From Rhodospirillales bacterium URHD0017 (GTDB lineage Bacteria; Pseudomonadota; Alphaproteobacteria; Reyranellales; Reyranellaceae): a stretch of DNA of 64,000 nt. The position numbers and the translations under genes were made by a program. The notes under the pieces were generated by a model. That model did no database searches, had not been told where the DNA came from, and saw nothing but the letters and a program-made list of their open reading frames with translations. Location: assembly GCA_900110395.1 (NCBI GenBank), contig FODP01000009.1, positions 248,001-312,000 on the forward strand, in the 5' to 3' direction. Shown here one piece after another: positions 17,035 to 25,340 of this stretch. Every line of letters starts with the position of its first letter. Within the stretch, counting starts at the first letter, position 1.

Positions 17035-17691
17035 ATGGCCGAGGCTTCGCTGACCGTCAGTAGCAAGAACTATTCCTCTTGGTCGCTGCGCGGCTTTCTT
17101 CTGTGCCGCATGGCCGGGCTGGATTTCGCAGAGAAGATCGCCCCGATCGACGATCCTGCCACGCGGGCCGAGCTTTTGCTGCTGTCGCCGTCCTTCCTGG
17201 TGCCCTGTTTGGAGCACGGCCAGGTCAAGGTCTGGGACACGCTCGCCATCGCCGAGTACCTGCACGAGATCAAACCGCAGGCAGGTTTGCTGCCCGCCGA
17301 CCCCGTGGCCCGTGCCCATTGCCGGGCAGTGTGCGGCGAGATGCATTCGGGCTTCGCCAACCTGCGCTCGGCGCTGCCCATGAACCTCAAGGTGCGTCAC
17401 CTGGGTTTCAAGGTGTGGGCCGGCGCGCAGGCCGACATCGAGCGCGTGATGGCGATCTGGCGCGAGTGCCTGCAGCGCTATGGCGGGCCCTACTTGTTCG
17501 GCAAGCAGCCGACCATGGCCGACGCCATGTACGCGCCGGTCTGCTCGCGCTTTGCGACATACGACGTGAAGCTCGATGCGGCGTCGGCCGGCTATCGCGA
17601 CCTGATGCTGAAGTTCCCGGCGATGCTGGAGTGGACATTGGCCGCCAAGTCCGAGCCCGAGGAGGTCGAGGAGCTGGACGTCGAATTCTGA
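17035..17691 (+). CDS. Glutathione S-transferase family protein
   Basis: 218 residues. The N-terminal thioredoxin-like domain has SKNYSSWSLRGFLL, where a Ser in the first helix is the usual thiol-activating residue, and the cis-Pro region LSPSFLVPCLEHG. A helical C-terminal domain follows with GGPYLFGKQPTMADAMYAPV. It conjugates or reduces small electrophiles with glutathione (family knowledge). ATG 17035 is preferred; ATG 16996 would overlap the start codon of divergent phaZ. Only 37 bases separate the two divergent starts, so the promoters must overlap. Confidence 0.85.
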   Translation: MAEASLTVSSKNYSSWSLRGFLLCRMAGLDFAEKIAPIDDPATRAELLLLSPSFLVPCLEHGQVKVWDTLAIAEYLHEIKPQAGLLPADPVARAHCRAVCGEMHSGFANLRSALPMNLKVRHLGFKVWAGAQADIERVMAIWRECLQRYGGPYLFGKQPTMADAMYAPVCSRFATYDVKLDAASAGYRDLMLKFPAMLEWTLAAKSEPEEVEELDVEF

Positions 17692-17696
17692 TCATC

Positions 17697-17749
17697 GGAC
17701 CGTGGGCCTCCAGGTCCGCATCATGAGCGGGCCTGGAGGCCCGCGGTCC
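17697..17749 (+). terminator. Strong hairpin after the GST gene
   Basis: The 18-base arm at 17697-17714 (GGACCGTGGGCCTCCAGG) pairs with 17732-17749 with one mismatch, extended by an inner CCGC/GCGG stem. It begins five bases after the GST stop and precedes the Bug-receptor operon by about 65 bases. No U-tract is seen, so it is terminator-like rather than a proven terminator. Confidence 0.6.
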
Positions 17750-17813
17750 CATGAGGCTTGCCTGCCCTCCCATCACCGCGCAGACTTCGCGTAACGATCG
17801 GGAGGAAGAAATC

Positions 17814-18791
17814 TTGAGCATTTCGCGTCGCGTAGCCGTCGGCGGATTGGCGGCCCTGCCCTTTGTCCATCGCCAGGCCCAAGCCCAGCAGAACTTTCCC
17901 AGCAAGCCGATGACCCTCGTCGTGCCGTTCCCCGCGGGCGGGCCGGCCGACATCTTCGGGCGCAATCTCGCCGAGCGCATGAGCCCGCTGCTCGGCCAGC
18001 CGGTGCTGGTCGAGAACAAGAGCGGTGCGGCCGGCATCACCGGCATCGACTTCGTCGCCAAGGCCAACACCGACGCCCACGTCATGGGCCTGATGAGCGC
18101 CTCGGCCGGCGCCATCATGCAGAGCCTGATGCCCAAGATGCCGTTCGACCCGGCCAAGGACATCGCGCCGCAGATCCTGGTGGTGCGCGTGCAGGAGGTG
18201 CTGGCCATCAACAGCAAGCTCGGCATCAACGACCTGAAGAGCTTCATCGCCCATGCCAAGGCCAATCCCGGCAAGGTGACCTGCGGCTCGGCCGGCACCG
18301 GCGGCATCACCCATCTCGCCATCGAACTGTTCAAGCGCGAGACCGGCACCGATCTGCTGCACGTGCCCTATCGCGGCGCCGCCCCGGCCACCAACGACCT
18401 TCTGGCCGGCACGGTCGACACCGTGCTGCTCGACATTTCAGTGTTGCTGCCGCATGTCCGCTCGGGCGCCATCAAGGTGCTGGCGGTGACGTCGGACACC
18501 CGCCCGCCGCTGCTGCCCGACGTGCCGACCATGCGCGAGATGGGCTATCCCAAAGTCAATTCCGACAACTGGTATGCCCTGGTCTCGCCGGGGGCCGCGC
18601 TGCTCGAGCATCGCAAGAAGATATTCGACGCTGCGGCCGCCGCGCTCAAAACCAAGGAGCTGGCCGAGGCCTATGCCAATGTCGGCGGCGTGATCGGCGG
18701 AGGCACCTCGGCCGAACTCGCCGCCTTCCTGCGCGAAGAACAGGCCAAATGGGCCGCCGTCATCCAGGCCGCCAACGTCAAGCTGGAGTAG
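17814..18791 (+). CDS. Tripartite tricarboxylate transporter substrate-binding protein (Bug family)
   Basis: 325 residues from a TTG start that has an excellent GGGAGGAAGAAATC site; an upstream ATG in the same frame (17751) lies in the preceding hairpin and lacks a site. The signal peptide is short and Arg-rich (SISRRVAVGGLAALPF, cleavage near QAQA-QQNFPS). The mature protein shows the Bug fold: MTLVVPFPAGGPADIFGR and VENKSGAAGITGIDFVA. Bug receptors bind carboxylates, amides or aromatic acids in the periplasm; many have no cognate TctAB permease, as here. It is the first gene of a tight four-gene operon with an alpha/beta protein, a PLP enzyme and an esterase, suggesting uptake and breakdown of one compound. 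Confidence 0.9.
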   Translation: MSISRRVAVGGLAALPFVHRQAQAQQNFPSKPMTLVVPFPAGGPADIFGRNLAERMSPLLGQPVLVENKSGAAGITGIDFVAKANTDAHVMGLMSASAGAIMQSLMPKMPFDPAKDIAPQILVVRVQEVLAINSKLGINDLKSFIAHAKANPGKVTCGSAGTGGITHLAIELFKRETGTDLLHVPYRGAAPATNDLLAGTVDTVLLDISVLLPHVRSGAIKVLAVTSDTRPPLLPDVPTMREMGYPKVNSDNWYALVSPGAALLEHRKKIFDAAAAALKTKELAEAYANVGGVIGGGTSAELAAFLREEQAKWAAVIQAANVKLE

Positions 18792-18799
18792 AGTAGCGA

Positions 18800-19603
18800 G
18801 TGACCCTGAGCATCGAGCGCGGCCTGGCGAAAACCTTCGCCGGGCATATTCATTGGCGGGCCTGCGGCAGCGGCCCCGTCGTCATGGTGAGCCACATCAA
18901 CCAGCAGAGTTCGGCCGTCATGGTCGAGCTTCTGCAGGCGCTGGCGCCCAACTTCCGCGCCATCGCCATCGACTATCCGAGCCATGGCCATTCCGACCAT
19001 ATCGATTGGCAGCCCGCCATCGAGGACTACGCGCGCTGCGTGATCGAGGTGATGGATGCGCTCGAGATCGAGCGCGCCTTCGCCATGGGCGAGGCGGTGG
19101 GGGCGGCGACCTCGATCGCGCTCGGTTCACGCTGGCCACAGCGCATCGACAAGGCCGTGCTGATCAACATCCCCTATTTCGGCGATGCCGATACGGCGAA
19201 GAACGACATCGCCGACATCGCCAAGGTGCGGCCGAGCGACGAATCGGGCTTTCCCGCGCCGCGCTCGATCAAATTCCTGCTGGAGAACGACCCGGAGCAC
19301 GCGCCGATGCGGCCGACGCAGTCGTGGATGGACCGCATCAACACCGCCCAGCTCGAGATCGGTCGCGACCGCTGGCAGGCGATGGGTGCGCTCGCCAAGT
19401 TCGACGCGCTCAGCGGCCTCGCGGCGCTGAAGCAGCCGGTGCTGATGCTCTATGGCGAGAACTTCATCTATGGCAAGCATCGTGCGCTGATGCAGTCGAA
19501 GTGCCCGCACGCCAGGCTCGAGATCGTGCCCGGCGGCCGCTTCTGCATGAGCTGGGAGCGCGCGACCGACATCGCCGGCCACGCCCGGGCGTTCCTGGCC
19601 TGA
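18800..19603 (+). CDS. Alpha/beta-hydrolase-fold protein lacking the nucleophile
   Basis: 267 residues from a GTG start eight bases after the Bug gene. The core fold is clear (AIDYPSHGHSDHIDWQPAIE, then PVLMLYGENFIYG). However the nucleophile elbow, normally GxSxG, reads MGEAVGA with Glu in the Ser position, and the strand-3 oxyanion region is VSHINQQS instead of HG. The C-terminal catalytic His is also not evident (GGRFCMSWERA). It may be a binding or decarboxylase-like member, or use Glu catalytically; hydrolysis by the standard triad is not expected. Operon position between the receptor and the PLP enzyme suggests a role on the imported substrate. Confidence 0.75.
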   Translation: MTLSIERGLAKTFAGHIHWRACGSGPVVMVSHINQQSSAVMVELLQALAPNFRAIAIDYPSHGHSDHIDWQPAIEDYARCVIEVMDALEIERAFAMGEAVGAATSIALGSRWPQRIDKAVLINIPYFGDADTAKNDIADIAKVRPSDESGFPAPRSIKFLLENDPEHAPMRPTQSWMDRINTAQLEIGRDRWQAMGALAKFDALSGLAALKQPVLMLYGENFIYGKHRALMQSKCPHARLEIVPGGRFCMSWERATDIAGHARAFLA

Positions 19604-19608
19604 GCGCC

Positions 19609-20637
19609 ATGAGCCGCGACGCCATTGGCCGCCTGAACGACGCGCTGTCGCGCTTTGGCCGCGTCGGCCTGTGCACGCTGCCGACGCCGCTCGAGCCGAT
19701 GACGCGGCTCACGCGGCACCTCGGTGGGCCGCGACTGTGGGTCAAGCGCGAGGACTGCACCGGCCCGGGCTTCGGCGGCAACAAGCTGCGCAAGCTCGAC
19801 TATGTGCTGCACGAGGCGCTGAGCGCGGGTGTCGACACGCTGGTCTCGGGCGGCGTGGTGCAATCCAACAGCCAGCGCCAGGTCGCGGCCGCGGCGGCGA
19901 AGCTCGGGCTCGACTGCCATCTCGCCGTCTATCACGGCAGGCTGGCCCCACCCTCGGCTGAATATGGCCGCACCGGCAATGCGCTGCTCAACCGCCTGTT
20001 CGGCGCCACCCTGCACGACGTGCCGTGGAACGGCGATCGTAACGGCGCCATCCGGGATCTCGCCGCCAGGCTGCAGGCCGAAGGCCGCAAGACCTACGTC
20101 GTGCCGTATGGTGTCTCCAATCCACTGGGCGCGGTCGCCTATGCCTCGACCGTGGCCGAGATCGCCGAGCAGTGCGCGGCGCTGGGTTTCGTTCCCAGCG
20201 CCATCGCCCATTGCTCGGGCAGCGCCGGCACGCAGGCCGGACTGATCGTCGGCGCCCGCGTCTGCCTGCCGACCACGCGCATCGTCGGCATCGACATCGA
20301 CGCCGAGCCCGAGCGCGTGCGCGCCGACGTCGTTACCTATGGCCGGGGTGCCGCGGAGCTGCTCGACCAGCCGTTCGACGAGGCCGACGTCGAGGTCGTG
20401 GCCGGTCAAGCCGGGCCGGCCTACGGCGTGCCGCATGCAGCCACCGTCGAGGCGATAAGGCTCGCCGCACGGCTCGAGGCGCTGGTGCTGGATCCGGTCT
20501 ATTCGGGCAAGGGCCTGGCCGGCCTGATCGCCTTGATCGGCGCCGGTCGCTGGTCGAAGGATGACGACATCGTCTTCGTACACACGGGCGGCGCGCCCGC
20601 CCTGTTCGCCTATCGCCATCTTTTCGACCCGGAGTGA
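19609..20637 (+). CDS. D-cysteine desulfhydrase / ACC deaminase family PLP enzyme
   Basis: 342 residues. The PLP Lys is in GFGGNKLRKLDYVLHEA, the pattern of the fold-type II ACC deaminase/D-cysteine desulfhydrase family; SGGVVQSNSQRQVAAAAAKL and CSGSAGTQAGLIVGAR are the substrate- and phosphate-binding loops. D-cysteine desulfhydrase yields pyruvate, sulfide and ammonia; ACC deaminase yields 2-oxobutyrate and ammonia. I cannot separate these by sight but favour the desulfhydrase side. The start follows the previous stop by five bases and the stop precedes the esterase start by three. Confidence 0.85.
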   Translation: MSRDAIGRLNDALSRFGRVGLCTLPTPLEPMTRLTRHLGGPRLWVKREDCTGPGFGGNKLRKLDYVLHEALSAGVDTLVSGGVVQSNSQRQVAAAAAKLGLDCHLAVYHGRLAPPSAEYGRTGNALLNRLFGATLHDVPWNGDRNGAIRDLAARLQAEGRKTYVVPYGVSNPLGAVAYASTVAEIAEQCAALGFVPSAIAHCSGSAGTQAGLIVGARVCLPTTRIVGIDIDAEPERVRADVVTYGRGAAELLDQPFDEADVEVVAGQAGPAYGVPHAATVEAIRLAARLEALVLDPVYSGKGLAGLIALIGAGRWSKDDDIVFVHTGGAPALFAYRHLFDPE

Positions 20638-20640
20638 CCG

Positions 20641-21588
20641 ATGCTCGACGCCGAAGCCCGCATGTTGCTCGACCTGATGGAGAAGGCCGCCCAGGACGGC
20701 CGGCCGAAGCTCAGCACGCTGCCCTATGCCGTGGGGCGTCAGGCGGTCGACAAGATGTCGGAGGACAGCGAGGCCGACCCGCCGCAGGTCGGCGAGATCG
20801 ACGACGGCGATTTTGCCGGCCCAGGCGGCAAAGTCCGTTTCCGCCGCTACCGGCCGCAAGGGGCAGCCGCCGGACCGTTGCCGACGCTGATCTACTATCA
20901 CGGCGGCGGCTTCGTGATCGGCAACATCGAGACGCATGACTCGACGTGCCGGCGACTCGCCAACAAGAGTCGCTGCCAGGTGATGTCGATCGACTATCGC
21001 CTGTCGCCCGAGCATCCCTTCCCGGCGCCAACCGACGACGGTGTCGCGGCCTTCCGGCACATCCGCGACAACGCGGCGACGTTTGGAGCCGATCCGAAGC
21101 GCCTCGCCGTCGGCGGCGATTCGGCGGGCGGCGCGATCGCCGCGGTGGTCTGCCAGATCCTGCGCGACGCGGGCGAACAGGGCCCCGCCTTCCAGATGCT
21201 GATCTATCCCGCGACCGATTCCAGCAAGCAGAGCGCCTCGCGCGTGGCCTTCGCCGAGGGCTACTTCCTCACCAAGGACCTGATGGACTGGTTCTGGAAG
21301 GCCTATGTGCCGGCCGGCACCGACCTAGCCGACCTGCGCTTGTCACCGCTGCTTGCGAAGGACTTCAAGGGACTGCCGCCGGCCTTCGTGCTGACCGCCG
21401 GATACGACCCGCTGCGCGACGAAGGCCGCGCCTACGCCGACCGGCTGATCGAGGCCGGCATCAAGACCACCTATGTGAACTATCCCGGGACCATCCACGG
21501 TTTCTTCTCGCTGACGCGGTTCCTGAGCCAGGGACTCAAGGCCAATGACGAGGCCGCGGCCGTGATGGGCGCGCATTTCGGGACGTGA
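20641..21588 (+). CDS. Alpha/beta hydrolase, hormone-sensitive-lipase (family IV) esterase
   Basis: 315 residues. The oxyanion motif YYHGGGFVIGN and nucleophile elbow GGDSAGGAIA define the HSL/family IV esterases; the acid is in TAGYDPLRDEG and the His in TIHGFFSL. It should hydrolyse short-chain acyl esters in the cytoplasm. It is the last gene of the four-gene operon beginning with the Bug receptor and is followed by a 23-bp-stem hairpin. Confidence 0.9.
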   Translation: MLDAEARMLLDLMEKAAQDGRPKLSTLPYAVGRQAVDKMSEDSEADPPQVGEIDDGDFAGPGGKVRFRRYRPQGAAAGPLPTLIYYHGGGFVIGNIETHDSTCRRLANKSRCQVMSIDYRLSPEHPFPAPTDDGVAAFRHIRDNAATFGADPKRLAVGGDSAGGAIAAVVCQILRDAGEQGPAFQMLIYPATDSSKQSASRVAFAEGYFLTKDLMDWFWKAYVPAGTDLADLRLSPLLAKDFKGLPPAFVLTAGYDPLRDEGRAYADRLIEAGIKTTYVNYPGTIHGFFSLTRFLSQGLKANDEAAAVMGAHFGT

Positions 21589-21595
21589 CCTTCTT

Positions 21596-21653
21596 GTCAT
21601 CCTGAGTGCAGCGAAGGATCTCATGCCGCTTCCTTCGCTGCGCTTAGGATGAC
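21596..21653. terminator. 23-bp-stem hairpin (dispersed repeat) between convergent genes
   Basis: The arm 21596-21618 (GTCATCCTGAGTGCAGCGAA then GGA) pairs with 21631-21653 over 23 positions, the two differences being G-U compatible. It starts eight bases after the esterase stop and overlaps by ten bases the 3' end of the convergent cyclase gene (stop at 21644). The unit belongs to the same GTCATCC-GAG-GCGAAG repeat class as 15678-15790 and 40984-41012. A bidirectional terminator role is likely. Confidence 0.65.
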
Positions 21654-23413
21654 GACTGGAGGCGAACGAAGCGGATCGGGTCGCTGAAGCCTTTCAGCGC
21701 CACGCTCTCCTCATGGGCTTTCAGTCCCGCCAGCAGCGGCTGCACGGCGGGATCGCCGGCGACAGCGCGGCTGAGCACGATGTCGCCGCCCGCGCTCTGG
21801 CCCTGCAGGCGGGCGGCCATGTTCACGGTCGAGCCGAAATAGTCGAGCCGGTCGTTCATCGTCACGACCACGCTGGGGCCGGCGTGGACGCCGAGCTTCA
21901 GCACGAGGTCGTGGTCGACGATCCTGGCCTGCATGGCGAGCGCCGCCTTCACCGCATGCGCGCGATCGCCGAACGAGGCCATGACCGCATCGCCGATAGT
22001 CTTGACCACGGCGCCGTCGTGGTCGCGGACGATCGAGGCGAGCAGCGCGAAATGCTCGCGCACGATGTTGAAGGCGGCGGCGTCGCCCACCCGTTCGTAG
22101 AGCGCCGTCGAGCCCTGCAGGTCGGAGAACAGCAGCGCCACCTGGCTGACGCCGGCCTCGTCACCCGGCCGCAGGGTCGCCTCGGCGAACAGGTCGCGGA
22201 AGGCCTGTAGCGAGATCACCTCGGGCGCGGTCAGCGCTTCACGCGTCCAGGTTCGGTCCTCGATCAGCGCCGCCAGCTCGAAGCCCGCGTCGTTGGCGAA
22301 GGCGATCGTGCCGGCTTGGCCGGGCGGCAGCGCCTCGACGCCCTTGTCGGTCGCGCGCAGGCCGGGGAAAGCGCCACCGAGATGTTCGACATCGACGAAG
22401 CTGCCGGGATGCAGCGTGCGCAGGCGATACGATCCGGCCGGCAGGTCGAGCACCACGCTCCTCTTCCCGCCCGGCGCCAGCAGGAGCTGCACGGCGACGT
22501 GCGGCGTGGCCATCGGGCCCGAGAGGCAGAAGCCGCCGACGCCCAGCGGGCGCACCGCGGGCGCGGGCGCGAAGGAGAGTTCGACGTTCTTCTCGAAGTC
22601 TCGGTCGTAGTCGATGTTGCAGGACGGACAGTGCGCGCCGCGCGGCAGCTCGGAGAGCGCCGACGCCGTGAGCTTGGCGCCCCGGCAGTTGGTGCACAGC
22701 AGGTCCCACTTCATGGTTAAAAGGCCCGCGCGCGTGCCGGCGAGGCACGCCTCGATGGCGGTGCGCTGCGGGACTTCCAGATCGTGCGCCAGCTTCTTGG
22801 GCTTGAGATGGCCAAGATCGGTCGCCATGCCGGTCAGCACGACATCGGCGAGCTTGCGGCCGAGCCCGTTACCGTAGGGACTGCGATCGATCTCGGCGGC
22901 CAGCGCCGTGGCCCGCTCGCGTGCGCCCTCCGGCAACTCGGGCGGCGCGATGTCGAACCAGGTCGGGCGCTCGCCTTTGGCGAAGGCGACGGCTTCGAGG
23001 ATGCGCTTCTCGACCACCCCGCCTGCCTGCTTGGCCAGGCGGGCGCCGAACAGGCGGCCGGTCAGCGTCAGCGGTTCGTACTCGAGGGCGTGGCTCACCT
23101 TGCTGCCGCCCTTACCGTCGGGCTCGAGGTCGAACACCGGGCCGAAGCGGCGGAACGGCCCCTTGGTGAATTCGCGGGACTGACGGAAATGACGGCCCTC
23201 GATCCACTCGTAGGGCTTCTCTTCCCATTCCAGCGTGAAGCCCGCCGCCTTGCCCTTGCCGCGGCGCAGCACCGTCCCGTTGGGCCGCGGCGTCTCCTCC
23301 AGCACATAAGGCGGCAGGCCCATCGCCTCGTTGAAGCGGTTGGTATCGGCCAGGACCGGCCACAGCTCTTCCGGCGGCAGGTCGAAGGTCCAGGTCCAGG
23401 TGGCGCGCGGCAT
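21644..23413 (-). CDS. Adenylate/guanylate cyclase with SRPBCC and zinc-ribbon (DUF5939-like) regions
   Basis: 589 residues. Residues 1-140 are an SRPBCC/START-like domain (TWTWTFDLPPEELWPVLADT). Around 240-265 there is a Cys4 motif (LLCTNCRGAK then HCPSCNIDYD) as in DUF5939 proteins. The C-terminal class III cyclase domain (about 425-575) has both metal Asp residues (LFSDLQGST and KTIGDAVMASF) and the transition-state Asn/Arg in FGSTVNMAAR. It should make cAMP, or cGMP, under control of a ligand bound by the N-terminal cavity. The last codons lie in the hairpin at 21596-21653. A smaller cyclase with a similar Cys4 plus cyclase design is at 52805. Confidence 0.88.
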   Translation of the reverse strand: MPRATWTWTFDLPPEELWPVLADTNRFNEAMGLPPYVLEETPRPNGTVLRRGKGKAAGFTLEWEEKPYEWIEGRHFRQSREFTKGPFRRFGPVFDLEPDGKGGSKVSHALEYEPLTLTGRLFGARLAKQAGGVVEKRILEAVAFAKGERPTWFDIAPPELPEGARERATALAAEIDRSPYGNGLGRKLADVVLTGMATDLGHLKPKKLAHDLEVPQRTAIEACLAGTRAGLLTMKWDLLCTNCRGAKLTASALSELPRGAHCPSCNIDYDRDFEKNVELSFAPAPAVRPLGVGGFCLSGPMATPHVAVQLLLAPGGKRSVVLDLPAGSYRLRTLHPGSFVDVEHLGGAFPGLRATDKGVEALPPGQAGTIAFANDAGFELAALIEDRTWTREALTAPEVISLQAFRDLFAEATLRPGDEAGVSQVALLFSDLQGSTALYERVGDAAAFNIVREHFALLASIVRDHDGAVVKTIGDAVMASFGDRAHAVKAALAMQARIVDHDLVLKLGVHAGPSVVVTMNDRLDYFGSTVNMAARLQGQSAGGDIVLSRAVAGDPAVQPLLAGLKAHEESVALKGFSDPIRFVRLQSSS

Positions 23414-23588
23414 GACAGTGTTACTGTAGCACCGGCCGGGTGGATGCCTCCCGGGGGATCACAGGCTGGTGAAGGTCCTTCCCACCCTGATCGCTCGGAT
23501 TTGTCGGATTTACACAGACTCAGGTCGAGGAGGACTGGCGCTCAAGTACTGTATGATCGGAATCACGCCGGCTTGCATGGAAGGGAGC

Positions 23589-24134
23589 ATGCCCAAAGAC
23601 ATCTATTTGATCAGGCATGGCCAATCGACCTTCAATGCGATCTTCGATCTGAATGGTGTCGATCCGCTGCATTTCGACGCGCGCCTGTCGCCACTCGGAA
23701 TCGCGCAGGTAGCGGCGACACGCCCCGCCGCTTCACAGATCGACCCGGACCTGATCGTGGTTTCGCCGCTGACGCGGGCCATTGAAACGGCGATCGGGCT
23801 TTTCGGTGGTGCACCCATGATGATTTCGAGCCTGCATCGGGAGCGGCTGGAACACAGCTGCGATCTCGGCAGAGCGCCGACCGCATTGGCGAAGGAATTT
23901 CCACTGCTCAGGTTCGATGGTCTCGAGGACCCATGGTGTTACGACGGGGAGAAAGACGATCGAGGCGTGCCCGTCGAGCCGGAGCATCTGTTCAACGAGC
24001 GCCTGTCCGATTTCACCCGATGGATATCGGCGCGCCCTGAACGGTCGATCGTCGTCGTCGGACACGGCGCGTTCTTTCGACATTTGACCGGACAACCCTT
24101 CCGGAACTGCGAAATCAAGAAGTGGTCTCCGTAA
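23589..24134 (+). CDS. Histidine phosphatase (phosphoglycerate mutase-like) family protein
   Basis: 181 residues. The phosphate-accepting His is in YLIRHGQSTFNA, the second Arg/Glu in SPLTRAIETAIGLF, and the second catalytic His in VVVGHGAFFRHL. The substrate of such small phosphatases is not predictable. ATG 23589 with GGAAGGGAGC upstream is preferred to longer starts, because the RHG motif should lie close to the N-terminus. Base composition is slightly less GC-rich than its neighbours. The gene is convergent with the LLM oxidoreductase downstream, 9 bases between stops. Confidence 0.88.
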   Translation: MPKDIYLIRHGQSTFNAIFDLNGVDPLHFDARLSPLGIAQVAATRPAASQIDPDLIVVSPLTRAIETAIGLFGGAPMMISSLHRERLEHSCDLGRAPTALAKEFPLLRFDGLEDPWCYDGEKDDRGVPVEPEHLFNERLSDFTRWISARPERSIVVVGHGAFFRHLTGQPFRNCEIKKWSP

Positions 24135-24143
24135 CGCCCTGCG

Positions 24144-25301
24144 CTACTCGGCGGCGATCCTCGCGCCACCGAACGCCGGCATGACATCGCGGGCGAACCA
24201 GCGCAGCTGATCCTTGAATTCCGCCGAGGACAATCCTTCGGCCCAGTGGATCATGAAATCCTCCAGCCCGGGGTACTTGGCTTCGATCGACCTGATGCCG
24301 GCGATGACCTCGGCCGGCGTCCCGCAGAACCAGGCTTTCTGCTTCACGCCGTCGCGGATCGAGGGGATCGTCGCCGGCGCGCCCGGCGTGCCCCAGGTGC
24401 GGCCCTGCTCGTCGGCGTAGCGCACGAAGCCGAACGGCGCGAACCACTTGTAGCGCTCGTCATGGGCCGGCTCGATTCGCCGGATCGCCTCTTCCTGGCT
24501 GCCGGCGAGATAGAGGCCGGCGCCCCAGATCATGTCCTCGCCCAGCTGCTTCTGCCGGCCGTGGCGGGCGCAGGCGGCCTGGTACTCGCGCACCGAGTCG
24601 TCGAGGATCTTCTCGCCATTGAGGTCGACCATGGCCTTCAGCCCATAGCGCGCCATCATGTCGATGGTCTTGCCGCTGGCGATCGGCATCCAGATATCGA
24701 CCGGCAAGTGCTTGGGCCGCGGCACCATCGTGATGTCCTTCAGCCGATAGCCCCTGTAATCGACCGGCGCCGGGACCTCGAAGTGCTTGCCCTTGAAGTG
24801 GAAGGACTCCTCGTTGAAGCACTTCAGCAGCAGCTGGAGCTGCTCCTCGAAATACGCGCGGTTGGCCTCGGCATCGAGCAACGGCGCGCCGAAGGTCTCG
24901 ACCTCGCGACTATGGTAGCCGCGGCCGACGCCCATGATCACGCGACCGTCGGTCACGATGTCGGCCATGGCATAGTCTTCGGCCAGGCGGATCGGATGCC
25001 ACATCGGCATGACGTTGAAGGCGCAGCCGAACTTCAGGCGTTTGGTCTGGGTGGCCAGCCACAAGCCGAGCTGCACCAGGTTGGGCAGGCATTCGTAGCC
25101 CTCGTGCTGGAAATGGTGTTCGGCCGTCCACAGCGCGTGGTAGCCGAGCTCGTCCATGAGCCGCGCAACATCGCGCGCGGTCATGAAAACCTCGCTCAGG
25201 CGCTGGCTGGAATAGCGCCGCTCGTCGGCAGGCGTCCCGTGGAGACCGACATTGTCGAGGTCGATCTGGCCGACATACAGAGCGTGGAATCTCTTGATCA
25301 T
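24144..25301 (-). CDS. LLM-class flavin-dependent oxidoreductase (luciferase-like)
   Basis: 385 residues forming a bacterial-luciferase-type TIM barrel: DELGYHALWTAEHHFQHEGY (strand 2 and active-site loop), LAEDYAMADIVTDGRVIMGV, GVGRGYHSREVETFGAP. It would use FMNH2 (or F420) to oxygenate an organic substrate, perhaps with a separate reductase. The start ATG lies 40 bases beyond the stop of the SDR gene upstream on the same strand, so the two may share a transcript. Confidence 0.88.
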   Translation of the reverse strand: MIKRFHALYVGQIDLDNVGLHGTPADERRYSSQRLSEVFMTARDVARLMDELGYHALWTAEHHFQHEGYECLPNLVQLGLWLATQTKRLKFGCAFNVMPMWHPIRLAEDYAMADIVTDGRVIMGVGRGYHSREVETFGAPLLDAEANRAYFEEQLQLLLKCFNEESFHFKGKHFEVPAPVDYRGYRLKDITMVPRPKHLPVDIWMPIASGKTIDMMARYGLKAMVDLNGEKILDDSVREYQAACARHGRQKQLGEDMIWGAGLYLAGSQEEAIRRIEPAHDERYKWFAPFGFVRYADEQGRTWGTPGAPATIPSIRDGVKQKAWFCGTPAEVIAGIRSIEAKYPGLEDFMIHWAEGLSSAEFKDQLRWFARDVMPAFGGARIAAE

Positions 25302-25340
25302 GCGACTCGCTCCCTCAACGGCTATGACAAATGACCTCCG

